A stretch of DNA of 64,000 bases. Origin: Euptelea pleiosperma. Its lineage: Eukaryota; Streptophyta; Magnoliopsida; Ranunculales; Eupteleaceae. The position numbers and the translations under genes were made by a program. Positions 34,673 to 46,845 of the stretch are shown one piece after another; within the stretch, counting starts at the first letter, position 1, and every line of letters begins with the position of its first letter. The notes beneath the pieces were generated by a model, which saw only the letters and a program-made list of their open reading frames with translations, ran no database searches and was not told the DNA's origin. Location: NCBI GenBank assembly GCA_035048495.1, contig CM068540.1, forward strand, positions 5,378,829 to 5,442,828, read 5' to 3'.

Positions 34673-34890
34673 GGCACCCCATGGGGAGAAAATATTTGCT
34701 AGCCCCGGGGGACATCAAACTTTGAAGTCTCCCCACCCAAAATGTCTGTCAAGTACCCCAATCCCTTAACTCAACCCTCATTAAGCCCTTGGTTAATGGT
34801 CAAAAATGGGTACTTGTCAGACATTTTGGGAAGGGGACATCAAAGTTTGAAGTCCCCTGAGGCCAGTAAATTTTTTCTCCCCCATGGGCA
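34673..34890. repeat. Fold-back element, family D
   Basis: Left arm (CACCCCATGGGGAGAAAATATTT, GGGGGACATCAAACTTTGAAGT, AAAATGTCTGTCAAGTACCC) and right arm (GGGTACTTGTCAGACATTTT, GGGGACATCAAAGTTTGAAG, TTTTTTCTCCCCCATGGGC) are inverted copies of about 90 bp around a 40-bp loop. Not related in sequence to families A-C. Non-coding. Confidence 0.75.
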
Positions 34891-35758
34891 ACAAGTGCAC
34901 TCGTAGTAAGGAGTATAGACCTTGGTCTTCCTCCCTTTTATATAAAAGAGGGCCCAACTTGGGTTAAAACTTTATCCCCTTTTTAAAAAGGAACCTTTTG
35001 CAAGATAATATTGTGTTAGCTTATATCTTGCTCCAATACAAGAACCATAATCTTCTCGCATCTTGAGAGGGTTAGTTCGACTAAAGCTTTATTAACCGAA
35101 AGATTTGATTTTTGCCACCCGGTTCAATTGTAGTGTTTTCCATGTCTGAAAGGTGTCCGTTGGGTGGCTAATTCTCGACGACTACTCTGTTGGCTATCCG
35201 TCATGTTGTCGGTGATGTTTCGAGATGATGCCAACTACATACATCATTACGAGTATGGCTAGATTCTATTCTTTCATAACGAGTGACCCATGAGGTCTAT
35301 CATGCATCTTGAGGTGGACACGTAGATTACAATCTAAAAATGTGTCATCCACATCGCCCCCTTTCTCGAGAATACCAAGCGCCAATCGTCTCATATGCCT
35401 GAGAAAATAACAAAAGAAGAGTTGCACTATTTTCATTTAATGTGCACTCAAGAAAGAGTCGAGGATGCATTATATCCGGTCATACAAAATAATGATGGTG
35501 GGCTCCTCTATTGCCATGCATACTGAATGCTATAACCAGACGACATCAGTATAAATAGTTGCCCTAGCCATTTTATTAGACTCATTTGCATTTTGTCTTT
35601 GATTTCCTCTGCTCCTATTCTCTTTTTTCTTATTGTCTACGCGTATTGTTTGTTTGGTACACGTGTTCTTTGGTGTCGTCTCCTGCTCCACTCTTCTTGT
35701 CGGGCATCCTTTTTATCTAACTGTTGAAGCCAGCCGTTAGGCAGGTCCTCTTCCTCTC
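34891..35758. other. Gene-free spacer, LTR-like in texture
   Basis: No gene. Contains TTTATATAAAAGAGGGCC (TATA-like) near 34935-34960 and CTTATTAACCGAAAG/CACCCGGTTCAATTG sequence that resembles degraded LTR DNA; no boundaries defined. Confidence 0.35.
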
Positions 35759-37279
35759 TGGAAATAACCAGTCCGTTCTCTTTTACGCAAGAATACCTAG
35801 CAGGGGGGGGGGTGATTAGGGATTTAAAAATTAATCTAACCTAACACAAGTTTACTGGTCAAGGTAAGGTGATAAATTCGCATGCCTTAGTTGATTGATA
35901 AAAGGATTATCTCAACCGATTCAAATCGAATATACCTCCGTGGTATATTTTCTTTTCGTTGTTTGATTTAATCAATACAATTAGCAGAACAACAATCAAA
36001 CATCCACAAGACAAAGAGTTTTTACGTGGAAACCTTAGCCAATGAAAACCACGGGACCATGTCTAGACGAAAAATATCACTAATTGGAAAGTTAAATAAA
36101 ATAGAAGTTACTTACGCAACACCATTGCAAATGCAGCTTCCAATCTTAGCCAAGGCCCACTACCGATGTGTCCATGTCCTCTGAATCAATGCTACGAATC
36201 CACGCGCGCCCTCCTAGTTAAGAAACCTTGTCCGTTTATTCAGTTTGGTACTCCCCAAACCTACATTCGATCAGTCATCCCGATCTTAATTCCCAATACT
36301 CGAGCCTTTGCTGAAGGTGAATGACTCAATACACCATGAACCCTAAGTCGCTCAAATGGTGTTGAGTCGCACTGGTACTCTCAGGCTTCTAGGTCAAGTT
36401 TCTATATGGAAGACCTAAGCTGAGTAAATGATCAAGCTCTTGGCTTTGATCAAGAAGAGGAAAAAGCTCACAAGATATTAATGGAAGCTACAGGATTTTT
36501 GCTCTTCAGATGGACAACTCTTGATAAATAAAACTTTCTCTTCTATATGCCAATATGTTTCTACTAAGTCCAGAGAATGGTTATATTTATAGAGATTCGT
36601 AGCCCAGAGTCTTTTAGAACGTGGGGGAATGTGGAACCATGAAATTCAGATCTAAAATGACCTATTTGCGCACAATCCAATCGATTGTACTTTTAGTCCA
36701 ATCGATTGGCCAGTACGGATGGGTTTTTCCTTCGTCAATCCAATCGATTTTACTAGGGGTCCAATCGATCAGACTTCAGACAGTTTCTGTTCCATAGAGT
36801 CAAATCGATTAAATAGAGAGTTCAATCGATCGGACTTCAGACAGTGTTATGTCTCGTAGAGTCCAATCGATTAAACAAAGAGTACAATCGATCGGACATG
36901 TCCAATTGATTGCCTAGATAGTCCAATCGATCAGACTTTTCCCATAGTCAAAATCTTGACTAGATTCAGGTCTGTCCTTTGACTCAGTTTGACCATTATA
37001 TTTTATTCTTTTTAAAATCTATTCCTATGGCCACTAAGTCACTTACCTTTTTAGGCGAGCGCACACGTTCTTTTACTGACAAATGGACAGTTACTCAGAT
37101 GACTCATGTCGTCAATCGTCTGATTCTTGTTGTCTTCGTCTTTTAGTCTTCACGTAGTCGGCGAAGTATGTGTACTACGACATATTCAACACTACAATGG
37201 TGCTCATATGAACAATTATATAAATGTTTTGTGTCACACAGGATCTTTGCCAAACTAGAATATGAAATTATTCTTTATA
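35759..37279 (-). mobile_element. Long LTR, Copia-like, copy A
   Basis: 1521 bp. On the minus strand it starts TATAAAGAATAATTTC (expected TGT, one base changed) and ends ATTTCCA. Aligns with copy B along its whole length (CATGCCTTAGTTG, CGAATATACCTCCGTGGTATATTTTC, TTTTACGTGGAAACCTTAGCCA, CACCATGAACCCTAAG). It holds about ten CCAATCGATTG-type motifs (36675-36935) upstream, on the minus strand, of a TATA-like CTCTATAAATATAACC at about 36583-36598. A polypurine tract abuts its 5' end. Confidence 0.8.
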
Positions 37280-37295
37280 ATCTCCCCCTTTGGTA
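37280..37295 (-). other. Polypurine tract next to LTR copy A
   Basis: ACCAAAGGGGGAGAT on the minus strand directly abuts the LTR start, as expected for the primer of plus-strand synthesis; the form is typical of Copia elements. Confidence 0.7.
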
Positions 37296-39868
37296 ATTCC
37301 ATTACAAAAAATATTTAATCATATAAAGGGTAAACAAAAAAGAATTACAAACCCACCCCCTTACATGATTCACTCACTATCTCAAAATCTCTCGGAGATA
37401 ACAGACAGATAATAGAATAGATACTTTTATTTGTCCCCTGCACATTCTGCCAACACAACATACCATGTAATATCATCGGCAGAAATATATAAAATAATTA
37501 AAATTGCAGTGAGTTAAATATGCACATCACATGGTAGAGAAATTGAAAAAAATAATGTAACAATTTTTCTCTTCTTAATTTTCTCCCCCCTATCTCATGC
37601 ATCTACTTGTTTACCTCTATGATTTTACTTTCTCCCTTTTTGTCACAGAATGACAAAGGTACAAAATATTAGCATGGATAGGATATTATCATGAAACACA
37701 TGTGCATAAAAATATAATATAACAAATTACAAATACTAACATGTCATATTATAATATAAAAGGTTTATACTCGAATACAGATCATAATAAAAAAATACAG
37801 AGTATAACCATAAAACAAACAGAACCATGAGTTTATCTATGTACAATAATCCTGAAACAAATATAGATAACTCAAACAAAGTCTCTCTCCACGAGTCTAA
37901 GAAGATGGTCCTGCACCATCATGCTGGTCCAGCTCTGGGAATGGCGGGCGCTGACCAAAACCCATCAGGCTGAACTAATACTCCATGTATCGCTGCATAT
38001 CAATTAGTGTGCCAGTCATCCTATCAAAATTGGAATCCTGTCTCTCCTCCAATTGACGAAAGCTCTGAGATGTCTGCTCATGCGCATTCAGACGCTAATC
38101 AAATCCTGTCATCTGATGATGAAGGGACTCTAATGAGTAGGGGGCATGCATCTTAGGAGGCTGTATATCTGCATCTACATGCTGAACACACTCTGTGTGC
38201 ACTGGAGGAACTCCATCATCATCGGCTAGATCATCAAAGATGTCATCATACTCTAGAGGGACCTCAGTAACTCGACGAACTTAGGGCATACTCTTCCTGA
38301 TAGCAGAGTGTCCAATGGGTCCCATAGGTGGACGAATAACATTAGATCGAAAATAGGCACGTCTAGATGAAGAAGGATAGTGCTTACGAGTAAAGAAAAT
38401 GGAAGACAAGGATGAGGAACCAAATGATTACCAACTCTAACCATGAACCTAAACCTTAATCGAGGAAGATCAATGGCAAAACTAGTACCAAGATGATAAA
38501 GAAGCCAGAGACGATCAATGTTCACATGAGCTCAATGGCCAGATGGGTCAATGTTGTACCCAACGATACAGTGCAATAGACGATACTTAGGGAGAAGAAT
38601 ACTGAGCTGGATATGAGATGACCAATCAAAAATAGAACCAGTAAGGGTCTCAGTCAGATGAACCCTGTCAGTGGTCATCTCTCTCATCCTAGGAAGATAC
38701 TCGAAATAAGCATGCCGACGAGGGATACCTAAAATGGTAGAAATCAGATCAGAGTAATACTCAAACGAACTCCAGAGACAAAAGTCTCAAAAGATATTTG
38801 ACTATCGTCATCACACTAGACCGAATGCATATTGGTATAAAACAAGTTGACCAAAATAAGATAATATGGACCACTCAAATGAAGGGCAAGGATACACTCC
38901 ATAGATGTGAAAATGGAATGAACAAGTGATCCCTGAATCGAGTTGAGCTCAATGACTCTCTCAGTTGTAAAAGGAGAGATGGGCTCACTAACTTCGGGAA
39001 TCGAAGAATGATCAAACTAGCCACACTCTCGAGGAAGCTCTCTTATGCTCTCTAGAGGACTCTCCTCTCTCCGTTCGAGCACGAGAAGTACTTTTCTCAT
39101 CGTCCTTTGCGTTAGAGTGTACTACAAGCCTCCTACGCCGAGGTGCATCAGCCATAAGCACCAAGAATGGTAGAAAATACCACAAAATCCCATGTTCCAT
39201 AACAAAAATCCCCAAAAGTGAAGATGAAGAGGATGAAGTGAAAAGCCGTGAAATAGGGAGCAGATCCACACAAAAAACCAATAGGACTGTAGATTGGGCA
39301 TGTATGATCGATTGGGAGGAGTTTGAGAGGCGGAGGGATCGATTCGAGCGATAAAAGACCCATTTTGGGGTTTATAAAAATGAAGTTCGCGTAGTCCAAT
39401 CAATTGGCTGCCTGGGCAGTCCAATCGATTAAACTTGAACTCAGAAATTTTTTTCGAAAACGTGATTTTTTTTTTTAAAATTTCCAAGTTTCCAATTAAA
39501 TCTTTTCATAGCAAATAACACAATGGAAAAGCTCAAGAAAAGATACATTATCAAGATAAAATATTTAGAAGAAATTAATATTCTGTTCCAAGAAATATTA
39601 ACAACTTGATAGACACTAACCGTAGAGTTATTCAAAAATAATTTTTGACTAATCAATAATTCAGATGAATTTTGATTCATCAATAACATTAACTCTCAAG
39701 ACAATTAGAGTAAGTCACAAAAACTAATAAACTCAGGTTTAAATATCAACAAGTATTATCATCAGGTGTTTGAGGGAACTAATTTTAAAGGCCGTACCAG
39801 ATAGATTTCAGCATTAATATCTAATATTTATTAGAATCTAGAGGTACCCTGTATCCGACCATAAAATC
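37296..39868 (-). mobile_element. Internal region of a non-autonomous LTR element
   Basis: Lies between the two same-orientation LTRs. Minus-strand reading gives broken frames: MADAPRRRRLVVHS from 39155, then segments with LALHLSGPYYLILVN (about 38850-38890) and YHLGTSFAIDL with several stops. This resembles the decayed 'putative plant transposon protein' seen in some non-autonomous retroelements; no reverse transcriptase or integrase motif found. No matching target duplication flanks 35759 and 41455, so the pair may not be one simple insertion. Confidence 0.45.
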
Positions 39869-40694
39869 TGAAATTTCACCGGTCCGTTCTCTTTAACTCA
39901 ATAACCTAGAAGGGGGGTTGATTAGGTATTTAAAATTAATTATACCTGCACAGTTTTACTAGACGATGGTAAGAGAATAAAATCGCATGCCTTAGTTGTT
40001 TGATAAAAGATTATCACAACCGACTCAAATCGAATATACCTCCGTGGTATATTTTCTTTTTGTCGTTTGATCTAATCAGAATATATTGCGGAATACAAAC
40101 AAACAATCACACAAGACAAGAGTTTTACGTGGAAACCTTAGCCAAGGAAAAACCACGGGACCACGTCCAGACGGAAAGTATCATTAATTGAAAAGTTAAA
40201 CGAAACAAAGGTTACCTATGCAGCACCATTGCAAATACAGCTTCCAACCTTAGCCAAGGCCTACTGCTGATGCATCCACGTCCTCTGAATCAACTCTACG
40301 AATCCATGTGCGCCCTTCCAGTCAAGAAGCCTTGTCCGCTTGTTCAGTTTGGTACACCCCAAACCTACCGCTGATCGGCTCCTCTGATCTTAATTCTCAA
40401 CACTCCCGCCTTTGTAGAAGGTGAAGGATTCAGTACACCATGAACCCTAAGTTGCTCAAATGGTGTTGAGTCATACTGGTACTCTTAGGCTACTAGGTCA
40501 AATATAGAAGTGGAAGACCTAAGCTGAGGAAAGGATCAAGCTCTTGGCTTTGATCAAGAAGAGAACAATCTCACAAGATGTGAATGGAAAATAAGCTTCT
40601 TGCTCTTCGAATGGATACTTTAATAAATATAACATTTTCTTCTCTCTTTTGAAGATTGAGTCACTCTATCTTTGTGTGTGTTTAGAGAAGGCAT

Positions 40695-40712
40695 AGAAGG
40701 GTTCTATTTATA
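40695..40712 (-). promoter_or_regulatory. TATA-like box of LTR copy B
   Basis: TCTATAAATAGAACCC on the minus strand, about 90 bp downstream of the CCAATCGATTGG motif array; copy A has an equivalent box near 36590. Likely core promoter of the LTR. Confidence 0.55.
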
Positions 40713-40796
40713 GAATTCTAAGACCTTGAGTCGTGTGGAACGTGGGATGATGGAACCAAGAATTTCGGATCTGTGAAAGACCAATTTTGTGCATGG

Positions 40797-41115
40797 TCCA
40801 ATCGATTGGGGAAAAGTGTCCAATCGATTGGGCTTAATAAGATTTCTGTTCTGAAGGCACCAATCGATTACACAGGGTTCTCCAATCGATTTGACTCAAA
40901 AAGTTTCTATCCCGAAGACTCCAATCGATTTCATAGTCTCCAATCGATTTGACTCAGATAAGTTTCAGTCCCAAAGGCTCCAATCGATTTCTCAGAGTCT
41001 CCAATCGATTGGGCTGAAATAAGTTTCTGCCTCGTAGTTTCCAATCGATTACACAGAGTCTCCAATCGATTGGGCTGTGTCCAATCGATTGGGAATAAGT
41101 GTCCAATCGAACTAT
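40797..41115 (-). promoter_or_regulatory. Array of CCAATCGATTGG-type palindromes in LTR U3
   Basis: Twelve copies of CCAATCGATT or a close variant, mostly in pairs about 20 bp apart (for example 40797, 40821, 40881, 41001, 41062, 41079). The full form CCAATCGATTGG is a palindrome that carries a CCAAT box in both directions. The array is kept in copy A and partly in 22980-23220. Confidence 0.7.
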
Positions 41116-41455
41116 CCCATTAGTCAATTTAATTGACTTAGACTCGGGTCTGTCCAATGACTAAGTTTGACCATTATATTTTTGTTCATTTTAACCAACT
41201 CCTATGGCCACTAAGTCACTTACCTTCCTAATCGAGCGTACACGATCGTTAATTGACAAAACGACAGTTACTCAGATGACTCCTGTCGTCAACCGTCTAA
41301 TTCTTACTTTCTCTGTCTTTTAGTCTTCACGTAGTTGGCGAAATATGCATACCACGACAACTTCACACTATACTAGTATTCGTAGGAACGATTACAAGAA
41401 TATTTTTATGTCAAACGAAATCTTTGCCAAATTGAATATGAAAATATTTCTTACA

Positions 41456-42545
41456 AAATCCTCATTAGAGTTTATAGGGTACTCACATAACGCTCTTAAT
41501 CAAGTGTATTTGTTAAAGAATACAAATTTTTCTAGCAAATCGGTTGTTTATCACTAAAAATAAGAATACACATTTGGTACCATAAAATACAAATTTTCAC
41601 TCTCCCCGTAGGTAGCCCTTTTCTACAGCAATAAGAATCAAACTACTATTTCAAATAGGGCCATACAGACGGCTTTCACTCTAATTTTTGGAGGTAGCTC
41701 TTTCCTATTAATAAACTTTCAAATTGGGAAGCCAACAGTCGATTATATTGAAGTTTAAAATCTACTGAAGGTAGGAACACTACTAACTTAAAGTTATAGT
41801 AAGTAGAGGTTTATTCCTAATCCTAATAATACAAGATCTCATACTTTTATTAGATCCGTACCAACCAATAAGAGTTAGAGTGCATGTGAATAAAAATTAG
41901 ATAAACTGTATCAATTTTTTACCTGGTGCAAACTAGTAAAATAGACTAATCATAAAACGTCAAGAGATATAATACAAAGATTATAAAATTTTACTCTTAG
42001 TGTTAAGTTAAAAAAGTTTTTAGAACATTTTTACAAGTTAATGTTCATCCGGTCCAACATTATAAGAACGCAAACTCAGAATTCGACTAAAACACCAATC
42101 CTTTTTGATTTTCTGAAATTTTTTAATTTTTATTCTTTAAAAACAAATCAAATAAAAATAAATAGAAAAATCTACGAAGAAAGCAAAAACTAACAAAAAC
42201 AAAAAAATGCATCCCTAGCTCTTAGAATAAGAATGAAAAATAAGAAGGAACGATGAGCTCATTGCTCATAGAATAGGTTAAAAAGATTGTGAACATTATT
42301 ACTTAGAGAATCCTTCCTCACCACACAGATTTGATTTTTTGTGAGTTGTACCTTTCTTTTAGGATCACTCCTCCTTTGAGTTGAAGAACTCTAAGGATGT
42401 TTGAATTTCTCAAGGGAGCCAATTTTCCTACTCAAAACTTTAGACCTTTCCAATAGGTTTTTCAACTTCCTAGACAACACATCCCAATTATGTCTTCATC
42501 GGAGTTTTCTGACTCTTCACATTCTGAGTTAATTTCATCTTTTTC
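41456..42545. other. Gene-free AT-rich spacer, probable retroelement remains
   Basis: No open frame of note and no recognised motif. It separates LTR copy B from a Copia gag relic of the same orientation, so it may be the decayed interior of that element. Confidence 0.35.
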
Positions 42546-43000
42546 TTAAAAGAATTTTTGTGTCCTCTTCCCAGTTTGTGAGTCTCTGATCACATGATCC
42601 AAGTTTTTACAATACGCACAAGGGCGATTGTTTTTGACAGTTTTAACTTGGTCAATAATCAGAGTGGGAACAACTTTGGCCTTAACAAATGTCGTCTTGG
42701 AAGTAAATGTTTTGTTTTGATTGGGATTGTAACCGAACCCGTGTTTGTCTCCAAAGAACTTTCCCACTCACAAAATCTCATCTAACTTTGCAGAGCTAGA
42801 CAAGAATCCCGACATATCCCTTTTAACTTTGAGAAGCTCATTCTCAAGGGATTTCTTGTCGTTCTTACAAGTTAAGAATTCACATTCCAGTGACTTGTTC
42901 CTTTTTAACAGAGACTTTTTCTCTCGTTCTAAATTCTTAATCAACACTTTTAATTTTTCAGTGTCAATTTTTAATACGTTATTTGCGCAATCTAATGATG
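42546..43000 (-). pseudogene. Copia-type (SIRE/Maximus-like) gag relic
   Basis: Minus-strand reading from about 43000 gives a Lys/Glu/Leu-rich coiled-coil stretch (for example EKLKVLIKNLEREKKSLL), then LSSSAKLDEIL, FFGDKHGFGYNPNQ and a zinc-knuckle remnant CAYCKNLDHVIRDS in which the last Cys is Ser. This order (coiled coil, S-x-KLDEIL, GD-x-x-GFGY, CCHC) is that of plant SIRE-type gag proteins. At least one stop (42768-42770) breaks it, and pol is not seen. Confidence 0.65.
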
Positions 43001-44095
43001 ATGACGGCTTCGATGATCATGCCCTTGGCGTTGATGTTGCAGGCGGTGTGGAGAGGATGGAGGTTGCTGGTCATGTGGAAGTTGGATCAACGGTGGTGCA
43101 GGTGGTAGGGCAGTGGATGGGTGGTAGTGGAGCCGATGAAGATGATGATGGAGATGGTGGTGTAGATGTTTTGTGGAGGTGCTGTCGTGTTGATGAAGAC
43201 GGTTGAGACGATGATGATGGTGGAAGGCTGTGCTGTGGTTGTGATGGCTGTTGTAATGGCAGCAAGAAGAGAGAATTCTCTTGTTCCAAAACGTGTGTGT
43301 GGGGGGGGGGGGTGTTGCACCACTGTTTCGTGATCGCATGCAACCCACGATCAAGCCGTGTAGCATGAATGCAACATTTCTCCGATCAACTTTCTCATGG
43401 CCAATCTCTTTAACAGCTGATCATCCGAGCCAAACCTCATGCATCATTGACCGATCCAATTGGCCGATCACATTCCGACCACCCCCGGTAAGTCCTAAGG
43501 TTACTTTCTCTCTTTATCTCTCTCTTAATTCTCTTGTTTCTCTCTCTAGAATCTCCAAGTTTTCAATATCCATTCCTATTTTCTCTCTCTAACTCTCTCT
43601 TCTTCTCTCTCTACCTATCTTCTATTTCATTTTCTCTATCTAAATTTATTCTCCTTCCACTTTCTCTCTCTACTTTTATCTCTCTCTCTATATATATATT
43701 TTCCCAATTTCTAGATTAATTTGAAGTATGCATGTTTTATTTCAATGTAATGACAATTCAATCAATGCAATTATTCCTATTTTCGTAGTCTTTCAAATGA
43801 GTTGATTTCTATTGTTATGCTTTCATTCTTGTTTTAGTTAAATTGTGAAGATTCTCTCTCTAAAAATCACAAAAGCTTATTTTAATCTCGATTTTCACCA
43901 TTCTCACCCTTCTATCATTTTTAGCAGATTTTCGTTAATTTGTTCTTTATTTGCCCTAACCCCGAGTGCGGACAATATCCGACACGAGCCACTGTGCAAA
44001 TCCACATTTTTACAGATTAAGTGTACCAAATCGGAAGATTACAAATACTATTGAACTTTAGGATTTCCGTAACCAACGACGCGAAAAAACCCAAC
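43001..44095. other. Low-complexity spacer
   Basis: 43010-43250 is GATGATGG/GGTGG-rich and gives His-rich or Asp-rich open frames without a domain; 43299-43312 is a G run; 43500-43695 is TCTC-rich. No gene supported. Confidence 0.5.
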
Positions 44096-44555
44096 TTTCA
44101 AGGGCGTACGTGGATTCGTAGTGTTGATTCAGAGGACGTGGACGTATCGGCAGTCCGCCTTGGCTAAGGTTGAAATCTGCATTTGCAACGGTGCTACGTA
44201 GGTAACCATTGTTTCGTTTAACTTTTCAGTTAGTGATACTTTTTGTCTGGACGTGGTCTCGACGTTTTCCTTGACTAAGGTTTTCACGTAAAAAACTCTT
44301 TGTCTTGTGGATGTTTGATTGTTGTTCTGCTAAATCTATTGATTAGATTAAACGACGAAAAGACAATATACCACGAAGGTATATTTGATTTGAGTCGGTT
44401 GTGATAATTTTTTTTATCAATCAACTAAGGCATGCGTGTTTATCACTTTACCTTAATCAGTAAGCTTGTGATAGGTTAAATTAATTTTTGAATAACCTAA
44501 TCACCCCTCCCTTCTAGGTATTTCTGATTAAAGATAACAGACCAGTTATTTTTCA
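44096..44555 (+). mobile_element. 3' part of a Copia-like LTR, opposite orientation
   Basis: Plus-strand copy of the end of the LTR family at 35759 and 39869: GTGGATTCGTAGTGTTGATT, CCACGAAGGTATATTTGATT, CAACTAAGGCATGCG, ending CCAGTTATTTTTCA. The 5' two thirds are absent. Confidence 0.75.
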
Positions 44556-45225
44556 GTGGATCTTCAGTGCTCCTGGTGTGGGAAGTAGAAGGAGACCCAT
44601 GGTGGGTTATTGGTTGCATGTACATATTAATTTCGGATCATAATTTATTTTGAAATACTTGTTATTCTTGTTCCATATTTATATTCTGCATATGAACTTT
44701 TGATTGATAGAACTGTAATTGATATGATGTGGTGATTAAATTTTATTTGACTTTTATAAGCTCACGGGTCAACCAATAATATTTTTCAGATAATTTTGGA
44801 ATGGAAGAAACGATGGACTAAAAGACGGTGTACCAAAAAATATTGGCGCGTTCATTGAAGACGCCTAATTTTATTTATTTATTTTTGGTTTTATGATTGT
44901 AATAAATTGAATCTTGACTTTATTGGTCTATTTTGAATCCTAATTTATTGATTTAGTACTTTTTTTATTATTTGCATTTTAGTAAAGTATATAATTTAAC
45001 CCACATGTAGTATTTGTGCCATAAATCAAATTATATTTTTTTAACAAAACTCGATAGGGCCAGTTGAGAGTGAAAATTTGTTAAAATAATTTTTTAATAG
45101 TAAAGAATTAATAAGATAATTTTTATTGAAATTATATTTTTTCAAAAATTTTACTTACCCACTTAAATTCTAAAAAGTTAATTAAAAAAGCCTATCAAAT
45201 AGAAGTTCCTGCCAACACGTCTTTA

Positions 45226-45230
<5 letters not shown>

Positions 45231-45295
<65 letters not shown>
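45231..45295. repeat. (TA)n microsatellite
   Basis: About 65 bp of TA dinucleotides. Confidence 0.95.
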
Positions 45296-45297
<2 letters not shown>

Positions 45298-45396
45298 TAA
45301 ATTATGGTCATTTTTAAAAATTATTTTGGAGCATTTTATTTTTTAAATTTTTATCAGACCCCTTGAGTAAATGGGTTATTTTTCAGGCATTCGAGT

Positions 45397-45418
45397 CGGA
45401 TCCGGGTACCCGGATCCG
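45397..45418. repeat. 22-bp perfect palindrome
   Basis: Reads CGGATCCGGGT then its exact reverse complement, followed by AGGTGTGACA, a form seen at the ends of some Gypsy LTRs. Probably an LTR remnant, boundaries unknown. Confidence 0.6.
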
Positions 45419-46480
45419 AGGTGTGACAGACCTAGTCAACCTGATGGTTGAACGGATGACCCAATTAACCAGTGCCTTGACCGGTTCGATGACCGGTCTA
45501 GCTATGAAAACTTTAATCATGGTATCAGGCCTCGGGGTAAAATAAAGTAGTGGTGTAACTTCAGAAAATCAACAGACTATCTTTAATTCGGTTTGTTGGT
45601 TTTTCTATTTTATTTTCAAAAGTTTCTTCTTTTTCTGAGTTTTTTTTCCTAGAGCGAACCAAATAAACATTTCAAAAATTTGCAGGAAAACATGGTCTCA
45701 AGAATTCAATTTTTTCGCGAACCAAACACAACTAGATACAAAGGTAGAAGAAGAAAAAATGGGAAACGAACAAACCACAATACAAAATATACGTAGTTCA
45801 CCAAATGTAGGTTACATCCATGGAGATCGTAACTGGTTTACTATTGAAAACGAGAGATCACCAATGAAGGGACCGAACCCCATCTTCTTCGTTTTGCAGT
45901 AGTAATAGAAGATACCCTAAAACCCAAACTCTCTAATTTTTCTAACTCAATAATATCTAAAATAATCAAAGGCGGCTTTAAAGAGATGTCTTTAACCTAG
46001 AAATCAAAGACAATCGTCGTATCTGATCTTATAATGAAGGGATTAGATTAATCTATGGTGATTACAATTTCATATAAAGAAAATTAACAAAATTTTCTTT
46101 TTGGGAGCTTTAATTTACCCGTGAACGCCCATCGTGGGAAGGTATCGTACGTGGCTAATAAGGCTTCACAATCCCATCACCAACCTTATGAATTCGAAAA
46201 CTGAGTTGAAATTGAGATTAAATTTAGCCGTGATTTGATTTTTTGACGAGGAAGACCTCTCCTCACAAAATAATGATCAAATGTATCTAAATCTCCAAGT
46301 GGGTCCCATGTTGATGGGTCAATAGACATGTCAGTGTTTCATTATCTACAGGTGACATTTTTGGAGGAGAAAACATGTCCAAGGTCTAGAATTTGTGAGA
46401 AAATTTTCAAATGTGTACTGTAGGCTCAATATCTTGCCTTATTTACCCCCATGTACATGTGGTTATTCCTCTTAGCTAGG
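45419..46480. other. Gene-free spacer
   Basis: No gene recognised; AT-rich with short open frames only. TGGTATCAGGCCTC at about 45520 resembles a degenerate retroelement primer-binding site. Confidence 0.4.
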
Positions 46481-46489
46481 ATTAAGCTT

Positions 46490-46752
46490 TGAGTAAAACT
46501 TTGATGATAGGGTGCAATATGAGCCACGTGGTCAATCCCTAAGTGGACCCACACACAAAAAATCAGCCCGAATACTGATTTCTAGGCGTTGGATTGGTTT
46601 AATCAAGCTTATTTTTGTTTGTCGGTCCACGTAAGGATTAGAAAAACATTCATACGGTCAGAGTGCTGTAAGAGTGTGCCACGTAGCTCATATTGCATCC
46701 TATCATCTGCCTCGATGACAGGGCCCTGTCATTAAAGTTTTACTATAATTTT
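46490..46752. mobile_element. Fold-back element, family A
   Basis: Ends AGTAAAACTTTGATGA and (reverse complement) AGTAAAACTTTAATGA; arms ATATGAGCCACGTGGTCAATCC and GTGTGCCACGTAGCTCATATT. Shorter loop than other copies. Confidence 0.7.
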
Positions 46753-46845
46753 TGGGTTATGGCCCACTCAACAACCAGAACATTAGTTGGACCATCACCG
46801 GCACTTGTGGTTTGATAATTAATTGCTGACCATATGATTTAACTA

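Larger units (their letters stand above)
39869..41455 (-). mobile_element. Long LTR, Copia-like, copy B
   Basis: 1587 bp. On the minus strand starts TGTAAGAAATATTTTC and ends GAAATTTCA (TG...CA). Contains twelve CCAATCGAT(T) motifs between 40797 and 41110 and a TATA-like CTATAAATAGAACCC at about 40695-40712. Clearly diverged from copy A by many substitutions, so an old pair. Confidence 0.82.

Noticed and set aside
35759..41455. A single intact Copia retrotransposon
   Set aside because: No matching target duplication, no clear primer site and no pol motifs; the LTRs are well diverged.
42745..43366. Open frames rich in His or Asp, both strands
   Set aside because: Made by GATGATGG-type low-complexity sequence; overlap on both strands and lack any domain.
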